A stretch of DNA of 64,000 nt from contig NZ_JAOQNS010000016.1 of the NCBI RefSeq assembly GCF_025961475.1, forward strand, positions 1 to 64,000, written 5' to 3'. This document shows, piece by piece, positions 45,961-55,223 of this stretch. The DNA is from Rhodobium gokarnense. Lineage in GTDB: Bacteria; Pseudomonadota; Alphaproteobacteria; Rhizobiales; Rhodobiaceae. A program made the position numbers and the translations under genes. How positions within the stretch are numbered: the first letter of the stretch is position 1; the number at the start of each line of letters is the position of its first letter. The notes below the pieces were generated by a model, which saw only the letters and a program-made list of their open reading frames with translations, was not told the origin of the DNA and made no database searches.

Positions 45961-47430
45961 ATGTCGACGGACCACATCCATCCGTCCGAAATGCGATCGC
46001 CGCCGATCGATCTCGGACCGCGCAGCGCCTGGGCCAGCCGGTTTTCGCGGCTTGTCGGCGACCGGATCACGGTCGACATCTATGTCGCGGCGGAAATGCT
46101 GGCGATCTTCCTCATCGGGCTCGCCATCGCCGAGATCTATGTGCGCGGCCGGCTTCAGGTCGATGCCTATTTCGCGGAGTACCTGACGCCGCTCCTCGTC
46201 GTGCCGGTGCTCGCCGCCCTCTTCCAGCGCCAGCGCGGCCTCAACGACTTCGCCCAGCTCCGGCGCTTTTCCTCAACCATCGGCAAGGTCGCGCTTTGCG
46301 TGATCCTTGCCTTCGTCGCCGTCATCGTCATCGGCTTCGTTGCCGGCGTCGCCAACGACTATTCCCGCGTCTGGTTCGTCTCCTGGCTGCTTGCCTCGGT
46401 CGTTTCCGTCACGGTGCTGCGCGCCATCGCGGCGCGGATCTTCGCCGGCCTTGCCGCCCGCGGCTTCATCCAGAAGACGGTGGCGATCATCGGCAATGCC
46501 GGGCTTGCAAAGGACATCGCGGAGGAAATCCGAACCTCCGACCTCGGCATCCGGGTAGCACGCGTCTTCTCGCGCCAGGAGCCGCGGGCCGACGGCAATC
46601 CGGCCGGCGACATCGGCGAACTGGTGGAATACGGCCAGGCCAACCACCTCGACACCATCATCGTCGCCGCCTCCATGATGTCGCCGAAGGACCTGGAGCG
46701 GATGCTGACGGCGCTCGCCGTGCTGCCGACCGAGGTGCAGCTCTATCTCGGCATCGGCAACGGCCATGTCCCGATAAGGGGCGTTTCGTCCCTCAACCAG
46801 CTTCGCCTGCTCGACATCCAGCGCAAGCCGATCTCCGACTGGTCCTATCTGGTCAAGATCGTCGAGGACTATGCGGTTGCGAGCGTCGCGCTCGTCCTTG
46901 CCGCCCCGATCATGATCGGCGCCGCGATCGCCATCAAGCTGGACAGCGAGGGCCCCGTCTTCTTCCGCCAGCGCCGGCACGGCTTCAATCACCGGGTCAT
47001 CAACGTCTTCAAGTTCCGCACCATGCGGGTGATGGAGGACGGCGACGACTTCCGCCAGGCGGTGCGCGGCGATGCGCGCGTCACCCGGGTCGGCGCGTTC
47101 CTCAGAAAGACCTCCATCGACGAACTGCCGCAGCTCTTCAACGTGCTCCTCGGGGACATGTCGGTCGTCGGCCCCAGGCCGCACCCGATCGCCCTCAACG
47201 ACCAGTATGCCGGCATGCTGGCGCGCTACGAGACCCGCCACCGGGTCAAGCCCGGCATCACCGGCTGGGCCCAGATCAACGGGTTCCGGGGCCCGACCGA
47301 GGACCCGGAGCTGATGAGCAAGCGCGTCGAATACGACCTCGACTACATCGAGAACTGGTCGCTCTGGATGGATCTCAAAATCCTCGCCGCGACGCCCTTC
47401 CTCGGCATCGTCCACAAGAACGCCCTCTAA
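45961..47430 (+). CDS. Undecaprenyl-phosphate glycosyl-1-phosphate transferase (polysaccharide initiation)
   Basis: This 489-aa inner-membrane enzyme starts polysaccharide synthesis by putting a sugar phosphate on the lipid carrier. Four or five N-terminal helices (about 30-170) lead to a CoA-binding-like middle domain. The catalytic bac_transf domain (about 300-485) carries GPVFFRQRRHGFNHRVINVF, FKFRTM, LRKTSIDELPQLFNVLLGDM, SVVGPRPHPI and KPGITGWAQINGFRG. This is the WcaJ/ExoY type with the full N-terminal part. It heads the + arm of the locus. The ATG at 45961 has AAGGA upstream. Confidence 0.93.
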   Translation: MSTDHIHPSEMRSPPIDLGPRSAWASRFSRLVGDRITVDIYVAAEMLAIFLIGLAIAEIYVRGRLQVDAYFAEYLTPLLVVPVLAALFQRQRGLNDFAQLRRFSSTIGKVALCVILAFVAVIVIGFVAGVANDYSRVWFVSWLLASVVSVTVLRAIAARIFAGLAARGFIQKTVAIIGNAGLAKDIAEEIRTSDLGIRVARVFSRQEPRADGNPAGDIGELVEYGQANHLDTIIVAASMMSPKDLERMLTALAVLPTEVQLYLGIGNGHVPIRGVSSLNQLRLLDIQRKPISDWSYLVKIVEDYAVASVALVLAAPIMIGAAIAIKLDSEGPVFFRQRRHGFNHRVINVFKFRTMRVMEDGDDFRQAVRGDARVTRVGAFLRKTSIDELPQLFNVLLGDMSVVGPRPHPIALNDQYAGMLARYETRHRVKPGITGWAQINGFRGPTEDPELMSKRVEYDLDYIENWSLWMDLKILAATPFLGIVHKNAL

Positions 47431-47466
47431 ACGCCCGACATCATCACAGCGAAAGTGAGCGCCGAC

Positions 47467-48585
47467 ATGAACACGCCCTTCAAGCCCCCGCATCCCGCCG
47501 CAAAGAGCGGCGACGCCGCCCTCACCCGGAACGCCCTCGGCATTGCCGCAGAGGCCGAGCGCTTCGCCGCGCGCTACGGCGCCGACCGCCAGCGCCGGGT
47601 GCTGATCGTCGGCGGCGCCGGCTATATCGGCGGCCCGGTCGCCACCGAACTGCTGCGCAATGGTGTTGCCGTCACCAATCTCGACCTTCTGGTCTACAAT
47701 CACCAGTCCGCGATGATGGGCGCCCTGCCCCATCCGGACTACGATTTCGTCTTCGGCGACATGGGCAACCCCGATGACCTCGACCGCGCCCTTGAGAACG
47801 TCACCGACGTGGTCATCCTCGGCGGCCTGGTCGGCGACCCGATCACCAAGAAATTCCCGGCAGAGGCCCACAAGGTCAACGACGTCGCCGTTGAGAAATG
47901 CATCGACCACCTCAACGGCAAGGGCCTCAACAAGGTCATCTTCGTCTCCACCTGCTCCAATTACGGCATGATGGACGAGGGAACGCTGGCCCGCGAGGAT
48001 AGCCCGCTGAAGCCGCTGTCGCTCTATGCCGAATCCAAGGTGGCGATCGAGAAGCACCTGCTGTCGCTTGAGGGCAAGGTCGACTTCGCGCCGACCATCC
48101 TGCGCTTTGCCACCGCCTTCGGCCTTGCCCCGCGCATGCGCTTCGACCTCACCGTCAACGAGTTCACCCGCGAGCTGGCGCTCGACAAGGAACTGCTGGT
48201 CTATGATGCGGACACCTGGCGGCCCTACTGCCATGTCAGCGATTTCGGCCGGCTGATCCGGCACGTGCTGGAGTTCCCGGTCGACGAGGTCGCCTTCGAG
48301 GTCTTCAACGCCGGCAGCGACGCCAACAACCACACCAAGCAGTCGATCGTCGACCTGGTGTTGACCCGCCTGCCCGACCGCAACGTCGCCTACAAGTCGA
48401 ACAGCACCGACCCGCGGAACTACCGGGTCAGCTTCCAGAAGCTCCACGACAAGCTCGGCTTTGAATGCCGCTACACGGTCGAGGACGGCATCGACGAGAT
48501 CCTGTGGGCGCTTGAGGCCCATCTCCTCGATGAGGTCGAGGAGCGCCGTTCATTCTTCGGTAACTACGAACTCACCCGGAGCTGA
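47467..48585 (+). CDS. NAD-dependent nucleotide-sugar epimerase/dehydratase
   Basis: This 372-aa extended SDR has an unusual 40-residue N-terminal lead. The Rossmann motif VGGAGYIGG (about 50-58), the serine in FVSTCSNYG and the YxxxK pair in YAESK follow. Such enzymes epimerise, dehydrate or reduce nucleotide sugars; the substrate is unknown. The start is the ATG at 47467 or the GTG at 47455. The nucleotidyltransferase and aminotransferase genes that follow suggest an amino-sugar precursor pathway. Confidence 0.87.
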   Translation: MNTPFKPPHPAAKSGDAALTRNALGIAAEAERFAARYGADRQRRVLIVGGAGYIGGPVATELLRNGVAVTNLDLLVYNHQSAMMGALPHPDYDFVFGDMGNPDDLDRALENVTDVVILGGLVGDPITKKFPAEAHKVNDVAVEKCIDHLNGKGLNKVIFVSTCSNYGMMDEGTLAREDSPLKPLSLYAESKVAIEKHLLSLEGKVDFAPTILRFATAFGLAPRMRFDLTVNEFTRELALDKELLVYDADTWRPYCHVSDFGRLIRHVLEFPVDEVAFEVFNAGSDANNHTKQSIVDLVLTRLPDRNVAYKSNSTDPRNYRVSFQKLHDKLGFECRYTVEDGIDEILWALEAHLLDEVEERRSFFGNYELTRS

Positions 48586-48673
48586 CCGATACGGGCGCCG
48601 GGGCCGCTTTGCCGCCGCCCTGGCGCGCTTCTTGCCACGCTTTCGCCGACTGACCACGAATGGGACAATTGAG

Positions 48674-49399
48674 ATGCCTTGTAATCGCATCGTTATTCTC
48701 GCTGGGGGCAAGGGAACGCGGCTTCGGCCCTTCACTGCGACCTTCCCCAAGCCGCTGGTTCCGGTCGGCGACAAGCCGATCCTGGAAGTGCTTCTGCGCC
48801 AGCTTTCCGCGCAAGGCTTCAACGACGTCACGCTGACGCTCGGGCACCTTGCCGAGTTCTTCCGTGCCTTCATCGGCCAGCACAAGACGCTGGCGGAGAA
48901 GATCAACTTCTCCTTCGTCGAAGAAGAGGCGCCGACCGGCACGGCGGGCTCGCTCGCCAGCGTGCCAAATCTGGACAGCACCTTCATGGTGATGAACGGC
49001 GATCTCCTGACCGACCTCAATTTCCGCGACCTGTGCGATGCCCACCAGGCGTCCGGCGCGGCGCTGACGATCGCGGCCCATTCGAAGAAGACCAAGATCG
49101 ATCTCGGCATCCTGGAGGCCGACGACAACGGCGTCCTCACCAACTACATCGAGAAGCCGGAGCACACCCACACGGTCTCCATGGGCGTCTACGTCTACGA
49201 GCCCCGGGTGCTGAACTACATCGAGAAGGACCAGTATCTCGATTTCCCGGACCTCGTGCTGAAGCTGCTCGATGCGGGCGAGAAGGTCCGCATCCACAAG
49301 TCGGACGCCTTCTGGCTCGATATCGGCCGGCCCGACGACTACGCCCTCGCCCAGGACATTTTCGAACAGGACCCGATGCGGTTCTCTTGCGGAGCATGA
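48674..49399 (+). CDS. Sugar-1-phosphate nucleotidyltransferase
   Basis: This 241-aa NTP_transferase protein activates a sugar phosphate. It shows the nucleotide-binding LAGGKGTRLRPFTATFPKPL (residues 8-27), PTGTAGSLASV, FMVMNGDLLTDLNF and FWLDIGRPDDY. It lacks the C-terminal beta-helix found in long mannose-1-phosphate guanylyltransferases. The nucleotide and sugar cannot be fixed from sequence. Its stop codon shares bases with the first ATG before the aminotransferase gene. Confidence 0.9.
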   Translation: MPCNRIVILAGGKGTRLRPFTATFPKPLVPVGDKPILEVLLRQLSAQGFNDVTLTLGHLAEFFRAFIGQHKTLAEKINFSFVEEEAPTGTAGSLASVPNLDSTFMVMNGDLLTDLNFRDLCDAHQASGAALTIAAHSKKTKIDLGILEADDNGVLTNYIEKPEHTHTVSMGVYVYEPRVLNYIEKDQYLDFPDLVLKLLDAGEKVRIHKSDAFWLDIGRPDDYALAQDIFEQDPMRFSCGA

Positions 49400-49401
49400 C
49401 G

Positions 49402-50559
49402 ATGGATTGGAAATACACACTCTCCGAGCCGGTGCTCGGCGACGCGGAAAAAGCCGCGGTCCTGTCGTGCCTTGAGTCCGGCTGGCTCTCCATGGGCCCG
49501 AATACGCAGGCCTTCGAGAAGCGATTTTCGGAGCTGACCGGTGCCAAACACGCGATTGCGGTCGCCAACGGCACCGCAGCGCTGCACCTGGCGATGGCCG
49601 CCCTTGAGATCGGCTCTGGCGAGACCGACGAGGTCATCCAGCCCTCGATCAACTTCGTTGCGGCGGCCAACATGACCAACGCCGTCGGCGCCAAGCCGGT
49701 CTTTGCCGACATCGTCGCCCTCGACGAGCCGACCATCGCTCCAGCCGAGATCGAGCGGCGCATCACGCCGAACACGAAGGCCGTCGTCGTCATGCATTTC
49801 GGCGGCTATCCGGCCCGCATGGCCGAGATCCTCGACATCTGCGAGGCGCACGGCCTGCCGCTGATCGAGGACGCCTGCCACGCTCCGCTCTACCGGATGG
49901 ACGACTTTGCCGGCCGCGCGCTCGGAACGCTCGGTGCCGTCGGCTGCTTCTCGTTCTTTTCCAACAAGAACATGACGACCGGCGAAGGCGGCATGGTCAC
50001 CACCGACGACGACGCCCTTGCGGCCAAGATCCGCAATCTGCGCTCGCACGGCATGACGTCGCTCTCCTGGGACCGCCACCACGGCCGGCCGGCGACCTAT
50101 GACGTCACGGCGCACGGCTACAACTACCGGATCGACGATTTGCGCTCGGCGCTCGGCCGCGCGCAGCTCGAACGCCTCGACGACCTCAACGCCCTGCGCC
50201 AGGGCCACGCCCGCGCATATGCCGACCTTGTCGCCCGCGCCTCCGGCGCCGGCATGCGCTACATCTACGGCTCCGATCCGGAGGGCGGCACGGCGCATCT
50301 CGCCGGCATCCTCGTGCCGCGCGAGGCGCGCAACCCGATCCGCCAGATGCTCGCCGACAACGGCATCCAGTCGAGCCTGCACTATCCGCCGGTGCATCTC
50401 TTCACCGCCTTTGCCGACACGGCGTCCGACGCCCTTCCGCTCTCGGAAGAATTCGCCGAGACCATGATCACCCTGCCGATGCACGCCTATCTGCCCGACG
50501 CGGCACCCGGCGACATCATCGGCCTCATCGCGGAAAAGCTGACCCGAAATGCAGCCTGA
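49402..50559 (+). CDS. DegT/DnrJ/EryC1 sugar aminotransferase
   Basis: This 385-aa PLP enzyme transfers an amino group to a keto sugar nucleotide. Marks are the opening TLSEPVLGDAEKAAVLSCLE, VANGTAALHLAMAAL, IEDACHAP and the PLP lysine in CFSFFSNKNMTTGEGGM. The ATG at 49402 has GGAG seven bases upstream; the ATG at 49396 is too close to that site. With the preceding epimerase and nucleotidyltransferase it points to an amino sugar in the polymer. It overlaps the next gene by 11 bp. Confidence 0.9.
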   Translation: MDWKYTLSEPVLGDAEKAAVLSCLESGWLSMGPNTQAFEKRFSELTGAKHAIAVANGTAALHLAMAALEIGSGETDEVIQPSINFVAAANMTNAVGAKPVFADIVALDEPTIAPAEIERRITPNTKAVVVMHFGGYPARMAEILDICEAHGLPLIEDACHAPLYRMDDFAGRALGTLGAVGCFSFFSNKNMTTGEGGMVTTDDDALAAKIRNLRSHGMTSLSWDRHHGRPATYDVTAHGYNYRIDDLRSALGRAQLERLDDLNALRQGHARAYADLVARASGAGMRYIYGSDPEGGTAHLAGILVPREARNPIRQMLADNGIQSSLHYPPVHLFTAFADTASDALPLSEEFAETMITLPMHAYLPDAAPGDIIGLIAEKLTRNAA

Positions 50560-51754
50560 AGCCCGCCAGCTCCGTTCTGAAAACACCCGCGCGGGCAACC
50601 GCGCGGTGCTGTTCCTTGCCCAGTTGCCGCCGCCGCATCACGGCCAGTCCGCCGTTGCCGCGACCGTGAAGGGCATTCTGGAACGGGACGCGGGCCTTGA
50701 CGTCGTCCAGAAATGGCGCGGCGGGGCGGCCAGCAACAACGATGTCGGCAAGCGCAGCCTCGGCAAGTATTTCGGTTTTCTGGCTCTCCTCCTCGACCTT
50801 GCCTTTATGCTCGTTTCCGGCCGCCGGTTCCGCCTCGCCTATCTCGGCATGGCGCCCTGGGCGCACACCGCGATCCGCGACGCGCTCCTTGCCGGCATGG
50901 CCCGGCTTCTCGCCGACCGGGTCTGGCTGCACGTCCACGGCGACGGGCTGGAAGCGATCCTGACCGGCACGGGCAGGAAGGCGGCGCTGATGCGCTTCCT
51001 GCTGCGCGGCACCGAACTGATCGCGATCACCGCCGACACCGGCCGGCTCGGGCGTCGCTCGGGCCTCTTTTCCCACGTCATCGACCTGCCGAACATCGCG
51101 GCCGACCCGGGTGCGCGTGCGACCGCACCGCATTCCCCGCTTACGGTCGGCTGCCTCGGCAATCTCGATCCCAGAAAAGGCGTGCTCGATTTCGTCGATG
51201 CCATCGGCCGGCTCGAAAATTCCGGCATTCCGGTTGCCGCGACCATGGTTGGCGGCCCGACGGCCCAGCTTTCGGTCGAGGACCTGAAGGCCCGGGTCGC
51301 CGAACGCGGCCTTTCGGACTCGATCACCGTCACCGGACGCGTCACCGAAGACGACAAAAGCCGCATCCTCGGTGGTCTCGACGTCTTCCTCTATCTCTCG
51401 CGCCACGACCTTGCGCCGCTGGCCCTCATCGAAGGGCTCGCCCATGGCGCCGCGCCGATCGTGCTCGATGTCGGCGGGCTTGCCGAGATGGTCGGACCGC
51501 GCCTTGCCGGCAACGTCCTCGATCCGGCGCTCACCGGAACCGCGCTCCTCGACGAGATCGAGACAATCTTTGCCGCCTATAAGGCCGATCCGGCACTCCT
51601 GGAACGGGACAAGGCGGCCGCCCGCACCCAGTACCTGAAAGAATTCAGCCCGGACCGCTATCGCAACCGGGTGCTCAAGGAGTTGTCATGGGATCCCACG
51701 CAGCCCGCCTTTCCGCCGACGCCTGCCCCGAGCATCGGAGAGGTCCGACCGTGA
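50549..51754 (+). CDS. Glycosyltransferase family 4 protein
   Basis: This 401-aa GT-B fold enzyme adds a sugar to the growing repeat unit at the cytoplasmic side. The N-terminal domain starts NRAVLFLAQLPPPHHGQSAV. The C-terminal donor domain shows VGCLGNLDPRKGVLDFVDAI, VTGRVTEDDKSRIL and the acceptor EGLAHGAAPIVLDVGGLAEM with the E-x7-type donor-binding end. The donor sugar is unknown. It overlaps the aminotransferase gene by 11 bp and the deacetylase gene by 4 bp. Confidence 0.87.
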   Translation: MQPEARQLRSENTRAGNRAVLFLAQLPPPHHGQSAVAATVKGILERDAGLDVVQKWRGGAASNNDVGKRSLGKYFGFLALLLDLAFMLVSGRRFRLAYLGMAPWAHTAIRDALLAGMARLLADRVWLHVHGDGLEAILTGTGRKAALMRFLLRGTELIAITADTGRLGRRSGLFSHVIDLPNIAADPGARATAPHSPLTVGCLGNLDPRKGVLDFVDAIGRLENSGIPVAATMVGGPTAQLSVEDLKARVAERGLSDSITVTGRVTEDDKSRILGGLDVFLYLSRHDLAPLALIEGLAHGAAPIVLDVGGLAEMVGPRLAGNVLDPALTGTALLDEIETIFAAYKADPALLERDKAAARTQYLKEFSPDRYRNRVLKELSWDPTQPAFPPTPAPSIGEVRP

Positions 51755-52542
51755 AGCAACTGGTGCTCTCCACCCTGCGCGCGGTCCATGTGCCGTTCCA
51801 GATGCGCGAGCTGCCGGAGCGGGTGGCGATCTATTTCCATGACCTGGAGCCGACCCAGTTCGGAAAATTCTCCGAGGCCGTCGGCCATTTCCTCGATCAC
51901 GGCTACCGCACGGTGACGGCGGGCGAGTACACCTGCCCCGACACGACCGGAAAGCTCCTGTTCCTCTCCTTCGACGACAACTTCCAGAGCTGGCACCGGG
52001 CGCTGCGCTCCCTCGACCGGCTCGGCGCCAACGCGACCTTCTACGTCAATACCGGCGTCATGCGCGACGAGGCCGCCGCCTCCGACATCGCCGCCTATTT
52101 CGGGCGCATCCGCTATGAGGGCGCAAGCCCGACCCTGTCGCGCCAGGAACTGAGGGAAATCCACGAGGCCGGCCACGCCATCGGCTGCCACACCCACACC
52201 CACCGGCGACTGCCGCAGATCGACCGCGGCGAATGGGCGGACGAGATCGACCGCTCCAAGGCCTATCTGGAGGATTTCTTCGGCGAGGAAATCGTCGATT
52301 TCTCCTACCCCTACGGCATGCGGCGGCACTTCTCCGAAAGCCTCAAGGCCTACTGCTCCAAAATCGGCTTTCGCACCATCGCAACGGCGATTTCCGGCCT
52401 GCAGCTCCAGTCGGCCCGCGATCCGCTGACGCTGCACCGCACCGGCTGGAAATTCGAGAACAGCCTTGAGCGAAACCTGGAGGATCTCCGCATCAACGGC
52501 TCGCTCTATGCCGCGCTGACCGGAAGGAGCCTCACCGGATGA
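51751..52542 (+). CDS. Polysaccharide deacetylase (NodB-like)
   Basis: This 263-aa CE4 protein has motif 1 as LFLSFDDNFQSW, where the usual TFDDG is SFDDN, and motif 2 as CHTHTHRRLPQ. FSYPYGMRRHFSE follows as motif 3. Metal ligands (D, H, H) are retained. It probably edits acetyl groups on the exopolysaccharide. The start is a GTG at 51751 that overlaps the preceding stop (GTGA) and has GGAGAGG upstream. It is embedded in a chain of four overlapping genes. Confidence 0.85.
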   Translation: MKQLVLSTLRAVHVPFQMRELPERVAIYFHDLEPTQFGKFSEAVGHFLDHGYRTVTAGEYTCPDTTGKLLFLSFDDNFQSWHRALRSLDRLGANATFYVNTGVMRDEAAASDIAAYFGRIRYEGASPTLSRQELREIHEAGHAIGCHTHTHRRLPQIDRGEWADEIDRSKAYLEDFFGEEIVDFSYPYGMRRHFSESLKAYCSKIGFRTIATAISGLQLQSARDPLTLHRTGWKFENSLERNLEDLRINGSLYAALTGRSLTG

Positions 52543-53885
52543 GCCTTTCCGCTCGCCTTTCCTCCCGACTTTCCGGCCTGTTGCAGCGGGACGTCACCTA
52601 TTCGGTGATGAGCCAGGTGTTCGTCAGCGGCTTCAATTTCGCCGTCGGCATCGCCGCCGCGCGCCTGCTCGGCATCGCAGATTTCGGCGTCTTCACGCTG
52701 ATCCTGATGATCGCCATGGTCGTCGCGGTGGCGCAGGGGCATATCCTGACCCTGCCGATGATGACGTTCGCCGGCTCGCGGCCGCAGCGTTCCAAGAGCT
52801 ATTTCGCGACGATCTGGGCGCTCGGCGCCGTGTTCTCCGCTCTCGGCGGCGCCGCGATGATGCTGATCCTCCTCCTTATCGGCGCGCTGCGCGGCGACAG
52901 CTTTTCGCCGGACGTGCTTTTTGCCAGCGCCGCCATCACCTTTGCCCAGAACCAGCAGATCATGCTGCGGCGCATCCTGTTTGCCCAGCGCCGGCGGCTG
53001 TTCGCGGCAGGGCTCGACATCCTGCGCCTGGTGGTCATGGGGCTCGCCGCCGCCGTCATCGTCTTGCAAGCCTTTTCCGTCGATGTCGCGACGCTACTCT
53101 ATCTGCTCGCCGCCTCGGCGCTCCTTGCCACCGTTCCGTTCTCGCTCGGCCTGATGCGCGGGCCCTACAAGAAGCGGCTGTTCACCGCCGTTCTTGCCCG
53201 CCACTGGCCGATGTCGCGCTGGATGATCCTGATGCTTCTGGTCTCGCTCGGCCAGGAGCAGGCGATCTGGGTGATCGTCGGGGTCGAGCTCGGCGATACC
53301 GCCATCGGCGGGCTGAGGGCCGCGCAATACATGCTCGGCATCACCCACACCATCACGCTGGCGATGGAGAACCACATCCCGCGCAACGCGGCCGAACAGC
53401 TTCGGCTGAAGGGCCGCGAGGGCCTGCGCGACTATCTCCTCGGCCAGTCCGCCTTTCTCGGCGGCGCGGTGATCGCCCTCATCGTCCTGGTGTCGGTCTA
53501 TTCCAGCGAGCTCCTGACCGCCGTCTTCGGGCCGCAATATGCCGAATATGCGCACCTCACGCACATCCTCGGCATCACCTATTCGCTGATCGTCATCAAC
53601 AGCATCTGGACGCACTATCTGCGCGCCATCGAGGACACCAGGAGCGTGTTCCTGTCCTATACCGTCTCCTCGGTCGCCGCCGTGATCCTGATCTATCCCT
53701 TGATGCATACCTTCGGGCTCGAAGGCGTCGCCATCTGCCTCAGCATCGCCCATGCGGTCTGCGTCAGCCTGGTGCTTTCCGTCATCATCCGCGACCAGCG
53801 CAGGGCCGCTAGCGCCAGGCGCGGCATGCAGAGCCACACCGCCTATCCCCCCATCAGCCCCCATTCAGATGGAGCCCTGTCGTGA
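52539..53885 (+). CDS. Wzx-type polysaccharide flippase
   Basis: This 448-aa membrane protein of the MATE/oligosaccharide-flippase superfamily has about 12-14 hydrophobic helices. It opens LLQRDVTYSVMSQVFVSGFN and GIAAARLLGIADFGVFTL, a pattern usual for Wzx. It moves lipid-linked repeat units to the periplasmic side. It starts within the stop of the deacetylase gene (ATGA) and ends overlapping the next glycosyltransferase gene by 4 bp. A Wzy candidate is on the opposite arm at 56201-57592. Confidence 0.88.
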   Translation: MSLSARLSSRLSGLLQRDVTYSVMSQVFVSGFNFAVGIAAARLLGIADFGVFTLILMIAMVVAVAQGHILTLPMMTFAGSRPQRSKSYFATIWALGAVFSALGGAAMMLILLLIGALRGDSFSPDVLFASAAITFAQNQQIMLRRILFAQRRRLFAAGLDILRLVVMGLAAAVIVLQAFSVDVATLLYLLAASALLATVPFSLGLMRGPYKKRLFTAVLARHWPMSRWMILMLLVSLGQEQAIWVIVGVELGDTAIGGLRAAQYMLGITHTITLAMENHIPRNAAEQLRLKGREGLRDYLLGQSAFLGGAVIALIVLVSVYSSELLTAVFGPQYAEYAHLTHILGITYSLIVINSIWTHYLRAIEDTRSVFLSYTVSSVAAVILIYPLMHTFGLEGVAICLSIAHAVCVSLVLSVIIRDQRRAASARRGMQSHTAYPPISPHSDGALS

Positions 53886-55195
53886 CCCTTTCCTCCCGCA
53901 CGACACCCGACGACACCCCCCACGACCTGCCGGCGCCGACGGCCGAGGCCCGGCGCCGCGCGTTCGGGCGCCTCGCCCTTCGCGAGCGGGCCGCGGGCAC
54001 GACCCGGACGGGGGCTTCCCTTCGGGCGGAGGTCGGAGCCAATGCGCACGCCGGGGCCGATGCGGCACCGACCGTCAGCTTCCTGACGCTCGTCCTCAGC
54101 CACTACCGGATCCCGTTCCACACCATCGTGCGGGACATCCTCGCCGAGCACGGCGTCAACTACCGCCTGATCTACAGCGATCCGGTCGGGTCCGATGCCA
54201 AGAAAGGCGACACGCTGGAACTGCCCTGGGCGGTCAAGATCCCGGTGACGCGCATTCCAGTTCCGGGCGTCGACCTTTACTGGCAGAACGCGCTCGACGC
54301 GACCCGCGGCTCGGCGCTGACCGTCATTTCCCAGGAGAACAAGCTGCTGGTGAACTATCTTCTGCAGGCGCGCTATCTCCTCGGCGGCAGCCGGCTTGCC
54401 TTTTTCGGCCACGGCAAGAATTATCAGGCGAGCCGCCCCGACGGCTGGCGCGAAAAGCTGAAGGCGCAGCTCGCGACGCGCGTCCACTGGTGGTTCGCCT
54501 ATACGCCGGGCGTGAAGAAGATCGTCGAGGACTACGGCTTTCCGGGCGAGCGCATCACCGTCAACTACAACAGCATCGACACCGGTGCGCTGAAGGGCGA
54601 GCTTGCGGCCGTCACGGACGCCGACATTGCGGCCGAGAAGGCCAAGCTCGGCATCACCTCGGACAACATCGCCATCTATATCGGCGGCATGTACCAGGAA
54701 AAGCGGCTGCCGTTCCTGATCGACGCGGCGGAGAAGATCCGCGCGCGGGTGCCGGACTTCCACCTCGTCATGGTCGGTTCCGGCTCGCATTCGGAGATCG
54801 CCCAGATCGCGGCGGCGAGCTGCGACTACATCCACTTCCTCGGCCCGCGCTTCGGGCGTGAAAAGGCGACGCTCCTGAAGATGGCCAAGGCCTTCGTCAT
54901 GCCGGGCCTCGTCGGCCTTGCGATCATCGACTCCTTTGCCGCCGGTTGCCCGATGGTGACGACCGACGTTCCCTACCACTCGCCGGAGATCGAGTATCTC
55001 AAGGACGGCGAGAACGGGCTGATCACCTCCGATCCGGAGAACGTCACCGACTACGCCAACGCCGTCGCCGCCCTCCTCACCGACGACACCCTCCAGGCGC
55101 GGCTGTCGGACGGGGCCAAAGCCTCCGTCGAGGACTACACGATCGAGCGCATGGCGCGGAATTTCGCCGAAGGGGTGCTGGCGGCGATTGCCTGA
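53882..55195 (+). CDS. Glycosyltransferase family 4 protein with a long N-terminal extension
   Basis: This 437-aa GT-B enzyme ends the + arm. The first 60 residues are low-complexity and arginine/alanine-rich and do not look like part of the fold. The catalytic part starts at TVSFLTLVLSHYRIPFHTIV. The donor domain shows IAIYIGGMYQEKRLPFLIDA, MVGSGSH and GLAIIDSFAAGCPMVTTDVP. The start is a GTG overlapping the flippase stop; an internal start near residue 60 is possible. It is followed by about 1 kb of repeats. Confidence 0.86.
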   Translation: MTLSSRTTPDDTPHDLPAPTAEARRRAFGRLALRERAAGTTRTGASLRAEVGANAHAGADAAPTVSFLTLVLSHYRIPFHTIVRDILAEHGVNYRLIYSDPVGSDAKKGDTLELPWAVKIPVTRIPVPGVDLYWQNALDATRGSALTVISQENKLLVNYLLQARYLLGGSRLAFFGHGKNYQASRPDGWREKLKAQLATRVHWWFAYTPGVKKIVEDYGFPGERITVNYNSIDTGALKGELAAVTDADIAAEKAKLGITSDNIAIYIGGMYQEKRLPFLIDAAEKIRARVPDFHLVMVGSGSHSEIAQIAAASCDYIHFLGPRFGREKATLLKMAKAFVMPGLVGLAIIDSFAAGCPMVTTDVPYHSPEIEYLKDGENGLITSDPENVTDYANAVAALLTDDTLQARLSDGAKASVEDYTIERMARNFAEGVLAAIA

Positions 55196-55223
55196 ACGGC
55201 GTTGGCCGTTTCCGAAGCTCCCC